From positions 1 to 23,404 of the forward strand of contig CAYOLL010000095.1 in assembly GCA_964404765.1 (NCBI GenBank): 23,404 nt of DNA. The letters are read 5' to 3'. The stretch's first letter is position 1. The number at the start of each line of letters is the position of its first letter. Below are positions 17,251 through 23,404 of the stretch, in pieces. This stretch comes from CAYOLL01 sp964404765 [NCBI: uncultured Gemmatimonadota bacterium]. Lineage in GTDB: Bacteria; 4572-55. The translations under genes and the position numbers were made by a program. The notes under the pieces are model-generated. The model did not search any database. It was not told the DNA's origin and worked only from the letters and a program-made list of their open reading frames with translations.

Positions 17251-17370
17251 TTGTCGAACGCTAACCTGATGGCGTTGATTATGCAATACATCACTGAATA
17301 TGTCAGACTGAAAAATGACCAACTACGGCCTGCTGTTTCAAGAACAAATGAAAGACCCGCAGTTTGCCAA
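17251..17370 (+). repeat. Long direct repeat, copy A
   Basis: Diverged direct repeat of 18578-18690. Shared blocks include TTGTCGAAC, TTGATTATGC, AATGACCAACTAC and TGTTTCAAGAACAAATGAAA, with an 11-base gap before the last part in copy B. The two copies flank the YhcG gene. Differences in the coding part fall mostly at third codon positions of the plus-strand frame starting MTNY. Confidence 0.75.
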
Positions 17371-17395
17371 AGTCTGCGGCGAAGTACTGCTCTAA
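17315..17395 (+). pseudogene. Truncated copy of the small antitoxin-like gene
   Basis: Encodes MTNYGLLFQEQMKDPQFA and then diverges into KVCGEVLL and a stop, 26 residues in all. The first 18 residues differ from the gene at 18632 at one position (G for D). It lacks the remaining 57 residues and its tail overlaps the 3' end of the convergent YhcG gene. It is best read as a broken duplicate. Confidence 0.55.
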
Positions 17396-18435
17396 TCATC
17401 CGTAAACGCATCCCGTACAATGGCGAGGCGCTCGGCAATGACCTCCGGCCCCGGCAAGTACCGGCGGAACTCTTCCGGCAATAGCGGCGAAGTGCTATAC
17501 GTCGCCACGCCGATGGGTTGGGTGGAAGATTTCAGCGAATATTCCACCACCGTTTTATCCTTGCTTTTGCATATAATGATGCCGATGGCGTCATATTCTT
17601 CCGCCGCTTTGTATTGATCGTTCAAAACCGTCAGGTAAAACTCCATTTTGCCCTTGTATTCGGGCTGAAACTCGCCGATTTTCAATTCAATGGCCACTAA
17701 CCGTCGCAGTTGACGATGGAAAAGCAGCAGATCAATAAAGTGCTCCCTGCCGCCAATTTCGACGCGAAATTGGTTGCCCACAAAAGTAAACCAGCCACCC
17801 ATTTCAATGAGAAATTTGCGGACATGCCGGACTAAAGCCAGTTCCAGTTCATGCTCGCCGTGCTCGTCGGCCAGTTCCAAAAAGTCAAACGTGTAGTGAT
17901 CTTTGACGGCCAGTTTTGCCTGATGCTTGTATTGATCGGGCAAGGTCTGGTCAAAGTTGGTTTGGTTCAGCAGATACTTTTCGTAGGTCTTGTTTTCGAT
18001 CTGATGGATAAGCACATCCTTGGTCCAGCCGAATTTTTTGACGTGCAGCAGATAAAACTCCCGTTCCAGCGGGTCTTTGCACTTGGTCAGAATGACCATG
18101 TTTTTCGTCCAGCTAATTTCTGCAACCAATGGTTGCAGTTTTGGACACTGCTGAATCTCCGAATAAAACAGGCGCATATTCCACAGATTTCTAACGGAAA
18201 ATCCCTCAATGCCCGGATATTCCGCCTGAATGTCTTTGGCCAATTGCTCGACCACGGATTTGCCCCAGCCCAACACGCGCTGTTTCTCGACAATCATCTG
18301 TCCCAAATCCCAGTACAGTTGGATCAACTCTTTATTCACCGCTCTGAGCGCTTCATACTGGGAACGACGAATACGCTCTTTTACGGCGGTAAAAAAACCG
18401 ATGTATTCCTGATTGGAATGGCTCAAATCGTTCAT
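17392..18435 (-). CDS. YhcG/DUF1016 family PD-(D/E)XK nuclease
   Basis: A 347-residue protein of the DUF1016 (YhcG) family. An N-terminal helical domain covers about 10-160 (EALRAVNKELIQLYWDLGQMI, FSVRNLWNMRLFY, ISWTKNMVIL) and a C-terminal PD-(D/E)XK nuclease fold follows. The catalytic set is visible: D235 in HFIDLLLFHR, and E250 and K252 in AIELKIGEF. The start follows AGGTG. Members occur often in accessory loci, in particular beside type I restriction genes; a defence or mobile-DNA role is inferred by association. Just upstream is the C-terminal remnant of another minus-strand gene (see 18448). The gene is intact and lies between two copies of a long direct repeat. Its low cysteine content and ordinary codons give no further hint. 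Confidence 0.92.
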   Translation of the reverse strand: MNDLSHSNQEYIGFFTAVKERIRRSQYEALRAVNKELIQLYWDLGQMIVEKQRVLGWGKSVVEQLAKDIQAEYPGIEGFSVRNLWNMRLFYSEIQQCPKLQPLVAEISWTKNMVILTKCKDPLEREFYLLHVKKFGWTKDVLIHQIENKTYEKYLLNQTNFDQTLPDQYKHQAKLAVKDHYTFDFLELADEHGEHELELALVRHVRKFLIEMGGWFTFVGNQFRVEIGGREHFIDLLLFHRQLRRLVAIELKIGEFQPEYKGKMEFYLTVLNDQYKAAEEYDAIGIIICKSKDKTVVEYSLKSSTQPIGVATYSTSPLLPEEFRRYLPGPEVIAERLAIVRDAFTDD

Positions 18436-18446
18436 GTTACACCTAT

Positions 18447-18489
18447 TCCTTGATGGTCGTGATGACTTTGGGCATGTTTTGGGTGAAGT
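18447..18489. repeat. 43-bp direct repeat, copy 1
   Basis: Matches 18938-18980 at 40 of 43 positions, same orientation. The three differences change T-T to A-A in the minus-strand peptide FTQNMPKVI(T/A)(T/A)IK. It immediately precedes the YhcG gene. Confidence 0.75.
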
Positions 18490-18612
18490 GGTCGCCGCTG
18501 ATGTCGGAGCAAAACAAACGCTTGCAATTTTCAGAGCAATTTTGCATCTTACAAACGTGGGTCAACGAACTTGCATGTTGTCGAACATCAACCGGATGGC
18601 TTGATTATGCGA
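18448..18612 (-). pseudogene. C-terminal remnant of an unidentified protein ending in a conserved peptide
   Basis: Reading toward YhcG, the frame is open for about 50 codons without a start and ends KRLFCSDISGDHFTQNMPK then VITTIKE and a TAG stop, 13 bases before the YhcG ATG. It contains four cysteines close together (CKMQNCSENCKRLFC). The end HFTQNMPKVI(T/A)(T/A)IK(E/D)-stop occurs again at 18938, and conservation stops with the stop codon, which argues that this was a real protein C-terminus. I do not recognise the family. A restriction-type locus is a guess from the YhcG neighbour. Confidence 0.4.
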
Positions 18613-18690
18613 TACAGCATTGAATAGCAAAATGACCAACTACGATTTACTGTTTCAAGAACAAATGAAAGACCCACAATTTGCCACAGC
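18578..18690 (+). repeat. Long direct repeat, copy B
   Basis: Partner of 17251-17370. It covers about 54 bases before the antitoxin-like ATG and the first 18-20 codons of that gene. Copy B has a one-base loss in GATGGC-TTGATT and lacks 11 bases before the ATG relative to copy A. Confidence 0.75.
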
Positions 18691-18859
18691 CTATTATGAA
18701 GCGCGCTGGGAAAGGTTGTTTGGCGAACTTTTGGATACGCTGCGAGATAAAATTGACCACAATGAGTCAAAAGAGAATTTATTGCAACTCATTGATTCGA
18801 TTCAGCAGCAGTTCCAAACGACCGTAGCGCAGCTTCCACGCAAAGTTGTTGCGGCTTAA
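18632..18859 (+). CDS. Small antitoxin-like protein, function unknown
   Basis: A 75-residue protein starting MTNYDLLFQEQMKDPQFATA. The opening, with a KDPEF-like motif, resembles the N-termini of HigA-type antitoxins, but no helix-turn-helix is visible. The rest (WERLFGELLDTLRDKIDHNE, then NLLQLIDSIQQQFQTTVAQL) is two acidic helices. The ATG at 18632 is preferred over 18620 because the duplicated copy shares sequence from it. No clear Shine-Dalgarno is visible. It is divergent from the YhcG gene and no toxin partner is intact beside it. The plus strand is favoured because copy differences are mainly silent in this frame. It may be an orphan antitoxin or a diverged fragment. Confidence 0.55.
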   Translation: MTNYDLLFQEQMKDPQFATAYYEARWERLFGELLDTLRDKIDHNESKENLLQLIDSIQQQFQTTVAQLPRKVVAA

Positions 18860-18937
18860 TGATATCGCTGTTTTGTTAACGCCCGCCAATTTTCAGGTGT
18901 TCAGAAGCATGGGTTGATGATGCTGCGGGCGGTTCAG

Positions 18938-18997
18938 TCCTTGATGGCTGCGATGACTTTGGGCATGTTTTGGGTGAAGTTTGGACTCTGTGGGTCG
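18938..18997 (-). pseudogene. Second C-terminal remnant ending FTQNMPKVIAAIKD
   Basis: About 20 open codons between two stops, ending DPQSPNFTQNMPKVIAAIKD and TGA. Bases 18938-18980 are the second copy of the 43-bp repeat. Only the last 15 residues match the remnant before YhcG; sequence upstream is unrelated. It is a leftover of a gene of the same family, with no start and no ribosome site. Confidence 0.4.
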
Positions 18998-19049
18998 TCT
19001 CATTTCATGTCATTACGGGAAATCTCATCCGTTGTGCTCATACCTGCAT

Positions 19050-20519
19050 TCAAAACTCTAACTCCTCGCGGATAATGGCGTGTACACGCATTATCTCGTC
19101 GTAACGCCGCTTGGCAAATGTCATCTCTACTTCAGCACGGGAAATGTCCTGTTGCGCGGCCTCCTCTTCCTCTTTCAGACGAGCCTTGAGCCATTCAACC
19201 GCAGCCTGCTGCTGCGACAAACCGGTTGCAGCCTGTTCTAGCAAACCCGCTTCATCTTCCAGGTGAGCCTCCTCGAGCCAATCAAGCGTAGTCTGCGACA
19301 AAGCTGCCACATCATCGGCCACTCGTGTAGTCTGTGACAAATCTGCCGCATCATCGGCCTCGCGTACAGCCCAGCCAATTTCTGGACGCAAAGCCAATGA
19401 GTTATGATCTTGATAAACACCGACAAAACCACCGAGAAATTCCATTTTATATGAATGCTCGGAGTGCTGCCAATTAAATGGAGCCTTTGCCAGTCCGTTC
19501 GGAAATGCGGACGTTCGAACGCCTTTTGGGTCCTTATAAACGTCAAGATCATCGTCGTACAACCAATCTTGATCAATAATCTCGACAATCCAAGAACTTT
19601 TGCTGGCCTCAATGATCCACAAATTTTTTTCGGATACCTGTTCGGTTTGCCTATTCATTAGATAAGGGAAAAAGACCGTTACCCAACCTGTCACATAATC
19701 ACCCCGGCCGGATTTACTATTTTTTTGATAAATGGATTGCCAGAATTGGGTATTGATCCTCCCTTCGATGGCAGAGATAAATTCGTTTAGAATCGGAACA
19801 AGCGGCTCAATCCACCACCCCAGCTCAAATTGAGCAAGAAAATTTGCTCGCTTAACCAGTCGTTGCCAATCGAGAAGTGTTCCTTCAAGCGTAATCCTAG
19901 GAATCCCACAAATGCTCGTCATATTGTAATCAAAATACGAGCGCATGGCATCAAGCAAAACAATCTGCATAGCGGCTTGTTCCGTAGGACCTGTAGTGGA
20001 AAAATTTGGCAAAAAAAGGTTATGGCTTTCTTCACCGATATGGCTGCGAATCTGCGATGAAAATTCATCAAAAACTTCCGGCCAGGGGTTTTCGGATGAT
20101 CCTTTGATAAAATCGTCCCGACGAACAAAAATTTGGCACTTACCCTGATGTTTCACAAACCTGGAGCGCAGTTTTTCTGCATTTGCGTTGATATGATTCG
20201 CAAATCCTTGCGCAATCAGCAACCAAATCATATCCGGAGAGAGAACAAGCGGTCGGTGGTCATTGAAAGCCAAATAAACCGCTTCCAAAAAATGATGACT
20301 TGGAGTGCTATATAAATGAGTGTTAGCTAAAAGTCGTTTTTCACTCGAAGAGCACGCTTCAACTTTAGATGTCAGCAAACTCTCAATTGCCACTTTATAA
20401 GTTACTTCGTGCAACAGAGTATTTGCAGGCGCGACTTTTGAAACTTCAAAAGTCGTGGTCTCAGTTGAGTTACCAACCGCGGGCTCCTTTGTCGCAGGAA
20501 AAGGATTTGAAGATTCCAT
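19050..20519 (-). CDS. DUF4419 domain protein with repeat and coiled-coil tail
   Basis: A 489-residue protein with GGAGGG eight bases before the ATG. Residues about 60-375 are a DUF4419 domain, recognised from FLEAVYLAFNDHRPLVLSPD, MIWLLIAQGFANHINANAE and the later YVTGWVTVFFPYL. The biochemical role of this family is not established. No signal peptide or membrane segment is visible, so it is probably cytoplasmic. The C-terminal 105 residues are an extension beyond the usual domain: two copies of a 13-residue unit (ADD(A/V)A(D/A)LSQTT), a second imperfect pair (LDWLEEAHLEDE / VEWLKARLKEEE), then a charged coiled coil to the end. It stands alone, between the YhcG patch and the four-helix-bundle cassette. 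Confidence 0.85.
   Translation of the reverse strand: MESSNPFPATKEPAVGNSTETTTFEVSKVAPANTLLHEVTYKVAIESLLTSKVEACSSSEKRLLANTHLYSTPSHHFLEAVYLAFNDHRPLVLSPDMIWLLIAQGFANHINANAEKLRSRFVKHQGKCQIFVRRDDFIKGSSENPWPEVFDEFSSQIRSHIGEESHNLFLPNFSTTGPTEQAAMQIVLLDAMRSYFDYNMTSICGIPRITLEGTLLDWQRLVKRANFLAQFELGWWIEPLVPILNEFISAIEGRINTQFWQSIYQKNSKSGRGDYVTGWVTVFFPYLMNRQTEQVSEKNLWIIEASKSSWIVEIIDQDWLYDDDLDVYKDPKGVRTSAFPNGLAKAPFNWQHSEHSYKMEFLGGFVGVYQDHNSLALRPEIGWAVREADDAADLSQTTRVADDVAALSQTTLDWLEEAHLEDEAGLLEQAATGLSQQQAAVEWLKARLKEEEEAAQQDISRAEVEMTFAKRRYDEIMRVHAIIREELEF
19288..19365. repeat. Tandem 39-bp repeat (2 units) in the DUF4419 gene
   Basis: Units at 19288-19326 and 19327-19365 with about five differences, encoding a 13-residue repeat with ADD and LSQTT. 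The in-frame length suggests expansion by replication slippage. Confidence 0.75.
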
Positions 20520-20704
20520 TATTTCCCTCCATTTTTAAATTTTTTAGCCAGAAACCTATCCTACAAAATTTTCGACAACACGCACCTGCTACAAGCAGAC
20601 ACGCCTTCACCGTCCCCATCAACACAAAGCGCCTAAATTTAAAAGTGAAAAAATACGCTTTGCGCCGATTGAAAAGAAGTCTTATTTTGCAACCAACCCC
20701 AATA

Positions 20705-20737
20705 GCACTTTAGGCACTTTAGGCACTTTAGGCACTT
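20705..20737 (+). repeat. Left 9-bp repeat array of the four-helix-bundle cassette
   Basis: Three perfect units GCACTTTAG and a partial fourth (GCACTT), ending four bases before the ATG at 20742. The array occupies the place where a ribosome binding site would be expected; only AGG is offered. The same units recur on both strands after the gene (21092-21197). Confidence 0.9.
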
Positions 20738-20741
20738 GATC

Positions 20742-21101
20742 ATGGACAACAAAGAATTCGGCAAACAACTCGAAAAGCGCACTCGCGCCTTTGCCGTGCA
20801 GATCATCCAATTGGCCGGAATATTGCCCAAGACAACAGAAGGCCGGGTCGTGCGCAATCAAATTGCCAGGTCCGGCACGTCCATTGGCGCGAACTACCGC
20901 GAAGCCAACCGTTCCCGCAGCAAGAACGACTTCCAATACCGCATCAAAATCTGCGAAAGCGAAGCCAGCGAAACCCAATATTGGCTGGAACTCATCTCTG
21001 ACCTGAATTGGCTCAAACCGGAAGTAATTCAACCGATTTATCGCGAGTGTAGCGAATTGTTGGCGATCTTCACAAGCATTGGGAAGAAAGCAAGTGCCTA
21101 A
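20742..21101 (+). CDS. Four-helix-bundle protein (S23/23S rRNA intervening-sequence family)
   Basis: A 119-residue protein of the four-helix-bundle family (TIGR02436), first known from 23S rRNA intervening sequences and related to the accessory protein of diversity-generating retroelements. The family signature RSGTSIGANYREANRSRS is present, followed by DFQYRIKICESEASETQYWL. The length is typical. A TTG at 20736 would add two residues. The gene is the only plus-strand full-length gene in the window, is not inside rRNA, and no reverse transcriptase is near. Its stop codon TAA is part of the first right-hand repeat unit and its start abuts the left array, so gene and repeats look like one unit. 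The molecular role is not established; nucleic-acid binding is known for relatives. Confidence 0.88.
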   Translation: MDNKEFGKQLEKRTRAFAVQIIQLAGILPKTTEGRVVRNQIARSGTSIGANYREANRSRSKNDFQYRIKICESEASETQYWLELISDLNWLKPEVIQPIYRECSELLAIFTSIGKKASA

Positions 21102-21197
21102 AGTGCGCCTAAAGTGCCTAAAGTGCGCTAAAGTGCCTAAAGTATCGAGCATCCTTCAACTTTAGGCACTTTAGGCACTTTTAACTTTAGGCACTTT
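21092..21197. repeat. Right repeat array of the four-helix-bundle cassette
   Basis: First AAGTGCCTA-type units in inverted orientation to the left array (21092, 21101 as an 11-mer, 21112, 21121 as a 10-mer, 21131), then ACTTTAGGC units in the same orientation as the left array (21159, 21168 and 21185-21197 in part). The array ends three bases before the icmF stop codon and supplies the stop of the four-helix-bundle gene. Confidence 0.9.
21128..21174. terminator. Perfect 16-bp inverted repeat between convergent genes
   Basis: CTAAAGTGCCTAAAGT (21128-21143) pairs perfectly with ACTTTAGGCACTTTAG (21159-21174) across a 15-base loop. It lies between the four-helix-bundle stop and the icmF stop, so it could end transcription from both sides. 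It is built from the cassette repeats, so termination may be secondary. Confidence 0.45.
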
Positions 21198-21199
21198 CT

Positions 21200-23404
21200 T
21201 CACATATTCCTCCGATACTGTCCACCCACCTCATACAACGCCTTCGAAATCTGCCCCAAACTGCACACCTTCACCGTTTCCATCAATTCGGCAAAGATGT
21301 TGCCGCCGGAACGCGCTATGTCCTTCAGCCGTTCCAATGCCGCCGAGGCTTTGTCGGCGTGGCGGGCCTGGAAGTCGCGCAGGCTGTGCAGGCATTGCTG
21401 CTTTTCCGCTTCGGTGGAGCGAATCAGTTCCTTGGCTTCCATTGCGACGGCGTTGGGGTTTTGGTAGCAGTTCACGCCGATGATGGGCAGTTCGCCGCTG
21501 TGCTTGAGTTGCTCGTAATATAGCGACTCTTCCTGAATCTGGCCGCGCTGGTACATCGTCTCCATCGCGCCGAGCACACCGCCGCGGTCGTTGATGCGCT
21601 CAAACTCGCGCAGGACGGCCTCTTCCACCAGATCGGTCAGCTCCTCGATCACGAACGAGCCTTGCAGCGGGTTCTCGTTCTTCGCCCAGCCAAACTCGCG
21701 GTTGATGATCAACTGAATGGCCATGGCCCGGCGCACCGATTCCTCCGTGGGCGTGGTGATGGCCTCGTCGTAGGAATTGGTGTGCAGGCTGTTGCAGTTG
21801 TCGAAGATGGCCAGCAGCGCCTGCAATGTCGTGCGGATGTCGTTAAAATCAATCTCCTGGGCGTGTAGCGAGCGGCCGCTGGTCTGGATGTGATATTTCA
21901 GCTTTTGGCTGCGGTCGTTGCCGCCGTACCTGTTCTTGATCGTCGTCGCCCAGATGCGCCGGGCCACGCGGCCAATCACAGAGTATTCCGGGTCCATGCC
22001 GTTGCTGAAGAAAAAGCTCAGGTTCGGGGCCAGATCGTCAATGTGCATCCCCCGCGACAGGTAATATTCCACGTAGGTGAAGCCGTTGGAAAGCGTCAGG
22101 GCCAGTTGGGTGATCGGGTTCGCGCCCGCCTCAGCGATGTGGTAGCCGCTGATGCTGACGCTGTAATAGTTGCGCACGTCGTGGTCAATGAAATATTGCT
22201 GCACATCGCCCATCAAGCGCAGGGCAAATTCAGTCGAAAAAATGCACGTGTTCTGCGCCTGATCTTCCTTGAGAATGTCGGCCTGCACGGTGCCGCGAAC
22301 CGTTTGCAGGGTGCATTCTTTGATTTTGGCGTATGTTTCGGCGTCCACCCATTTCCAGGCGTCGCGCAAGGCCTGGTGCGGTTGACCGTCGTCGTCTAAG
22401 GAGGATTCCAGCCACTCAAAGTCCCCGGCACTTTTGTTGGCGGAATCTTTCAAGTTCGGATGTTCCCAAGTGCCGGGGACTTGCCCATTTTCCCGCAAAT
22501 GCTTTTCAATCTCAAAATCAATGGCCGTATTCATAAACATGGCCAAAATCATCGCCGCCGGGCCGTTGATGGTCATGCTGACACTCGTGGTCGGCGCGGT
22601 CAGGTCAAATCCGGCGTAGAGCTTTTTCATCTCGTCCAGCGTGGCGATGCTGACGCCGCTGTTGCCGACCTTGCCGTAAATGTCCGGCCGTTCGTCCGGG
22701 TCTTCGCCGTAGAGCGTGACGCTGTCAAAGGCCGTGCTCAGGCGGTGGGCCGTCTCGCCCTTGCAGACGTAGTGGAAACGCTTGTTGGTGCGCTCGGCCG
22801 GGCCTTCGCCGGCAAACATGCGCTTGGGGTCTTCGCCCTCGCGTTTGAAGGGGAACACGCCGCCGGTGTAGGGAAAACTGCCCGGCACATTTTCCAGCAA
22901 TTGCCAGCGCAGGATGTCCCCCCAATCGTTGTAGCGCGGCAGGCAGACTTTGGGGATTTTGCTGTGCGACAGCGATTCGGTCACAATCGGCGTGCGGAAT
23001 TCCTTGCCGCGCACGATGTAAACAAATTCCTCGCGGCGATACTGCTCGCACAAGGCCGCCCAATTGTCCAGCAGTTGCCGACAGGCCGGATCGAGCGCCG
23101 CTTGCCGTTCCGCGATCAGTTCAGAAATGACATTTCTTGAAGAAATGTCATTTCTTGCAATTAACTCCGCCGTCCCATGCAATTGATACCACTCGCGGGC
23201 AATGGCCGCCTGCTTTTCCGCCCACTGCCGATAACTGCGGACGGTGTTGGCAATCTCGCGCAAATAGATGTTGGCCCGTTCCGGCGGGATGATCAAATCC
23301 TGCTTGCGGCTGGCCCGGATCGCGCGCCATTTCGGGTCGTCGGTAAGGCGATAGCGGTCACCCTCAAGGGGGGACGTAAACTCCCCTCCTCGGAGGGGCC
23401 GGGG
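21200..23404 (-). CDS. icmF: Fused isobutyryl-CoA mutase IcmF, C-terminal part (5' end outside window)
   Basis: A coenzyme B12-dependent acyl-CoA mutase that interconverts isobutyryl-CoA and n-butyryl-CoA. The window holds 734 codons of the linker and mutase domain; the B12-binding and G-protein chaperone domains of IcmF should lie beyond 23404. The frame is open to the edge, so a TTG at 23296 is not the true start. IcmF hallmarks: [20 protein letters not shown] (F and K where methylmalonyl-CoA mutase has Y and R), [37 protein letters not shown] with the active-site His, [20 protein letters not shown], and [20 protein letters not shown] with the substrate-site Gln. It ends at a short QYRRNM tail. 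Two short palindromic repeats lie in frame in the linker (23123-23155 and 23383-23398). No other B12 gene is in view. Confidence 0.93.
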   Translation of the reverse strand, partial: PRPLRGGEFTSPLEGDRYRLTDDPKWRAIRASRKQDLIIPPERANIYLREIANTVRSYRQWAEKQAAIAREWYQLHGTAELIARNDISSRNVISELIAERQAALDPACRQLLDNWAALCEQYRREEFVYIVRGKEFRTPIVTESLSHSKIPKVCLPRYNDWGDILRWQLLENVPGSFPYTGGVFPFKREGEDPKRMFAGEGPAERTNKRFHYVCKGETAHRLSTAFDSVTLYGEDPDERPDIYGKVGNSGVSIATLDEMKKLYAGFDLTAPTTSVSMTINGPAAMILAMFMNTAIDFEIEKHLRENGQVPGTWEHPNLKDSANKSAGDFEWLESSLDDDGQPHQALRDAWKWVDAETYAKIKECTLQTVRGTVQADILKEDQAQNTCIFSTEFALRLMGDVQQYFIDHDVRNYYSVSISGYHIAEAGANPITQLALTLSNGFTYVEYYLSRGMHIDDLAPNLSFFFSNGMDPEYSVIGRVARRIWATTIKNRYGGNDRSQKLKYHIQTSGRSLHAQEIDFNDIRTTLQALLAIFDNCNSLHTNSYDEAITTPTEESVRRAMAIQLIINREFGWAKNENPLQGSFVIEELTDLVEEAVLREFERINDRGGVLGAMETMYQRGQIQEESLYYEQLKHSGELPIIGVNCYQNPNAVAMEAKELIRSTEAEKQQCLHSLRDFQARHADKASAALERLKDIARSGGNIFAELMETVKVCSLGQISKALYEVGGQYRRNM
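23123..23155. repeat. Double palindrome inserted in the icmF linker
   Basis: Two 15-mers, AGAAATGACATTTCT and AGAAATGTCATTTCT, separated by TGA. Each is a 7-bp palindrome around one base and the two are reverse complements of each other, so the whole 33 bases can fold as one long or two short hairpins. It is 11 codons long, in frame, read [11 protein letters not shown], and is bracketed by ELIA on both sides. Confidence 0.8.
23383..23398. repeat. GC-rich palindrome in the 5' part of the visible icmF
   Basis: CCCCTCC-TC-GGAGGGG, a perfect 7-bp stem. With its surroundings it is read in icmF as [14 protein letters not shown], a peptide I associate with a dispersed repeat in many environmental genomes. 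The window edge cuts the element, so its full length is unknown. Confidence 0.6.

Noticed and set aside
20742-21101. Four-helix-bundle gene as part of a diversity-generating retroelement
   Set aside because: No reverse transcriptase, template repeat or adenine-biased variable repeat was found in the window.
20705-21197. Short repeats as a CRISPR array
   Set aside because: Units are 9-11 bp, directly adjacent with no spacers, in both orientations, and no cas gene is present.

Overview
The window is from a Gram-negative bacterium with an outer membrane: it carries a long run of TonB-dependent receptors with signal peptides, several periplasmic binding proteins, and the fused acyl-CoA mutase IcmF. 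Base composition is near 50 % GC, Shine-Dalgarno sites are strong (AAGGAGG type), and small palindromic repeats sit both between and inside genes. I would guess an FCB-type or candidate-phylum lineage (Calditrichota/KSB1-like), with low confidence because no rRNA or housekeeping marker is present.

From 252 to 17250 everything reads on the minus strand. In transcription order: the last 25 codons of a lost receptor (17250-17173); receptor 1 (17069-14916) with a 139-residue mini-receptor (14919-14500); receptor 2 (14363-12135) with receptor 3 (12125-9855); receptor 4, split by a frameshift (9697-7632), with receptor 5 (7598-5466); then a LivK-type lipoprotein (5449-4184), a PhnD-type binding protein (3976-3161), an ABC_sub_bind protein (3164-2238) and a membrane sensor/adenylyl cyclase broken by a frameshift near 1055 (2221-252). 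Receptors 1, 2 and 4 each open a unit: they share a promoter at the same distance from the ATG, the same signal peptide and the same VITPEI leader. Receptors 3 and 5 are second-position receptors with a different leader. The array therefore looks like a two-receptor unit copied about three times, the last copy extended by periplasmic binding proteins and a cyclase. No ABC permease or ATPase is present, so a sensory role for the binding proteins is plausible.

From 17251 to about 19000 is an accessory patch: a YhcG/DUF1016 nuclease gene (minus) lies between two diverged copies of a 113-120 bp sequence that holds the start of a small antitoxin-like gene (plus). Two copies of a 43-bp stretch encode the same C-terminal peptide of a lost minus-strand protein. 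Next come a DUF4419 gene (20519-19050) and a four-helix-bundle gene (20742-21101, plus) bracketed by arrays of a 9-bp repeat. The 3' part of icmF (minus) runs off the right edge.

Three in-frame short repeats lie inside coding regions (two in icmF, one in receptor 3). No tRNA, rRNA or CRISPR array was seen.
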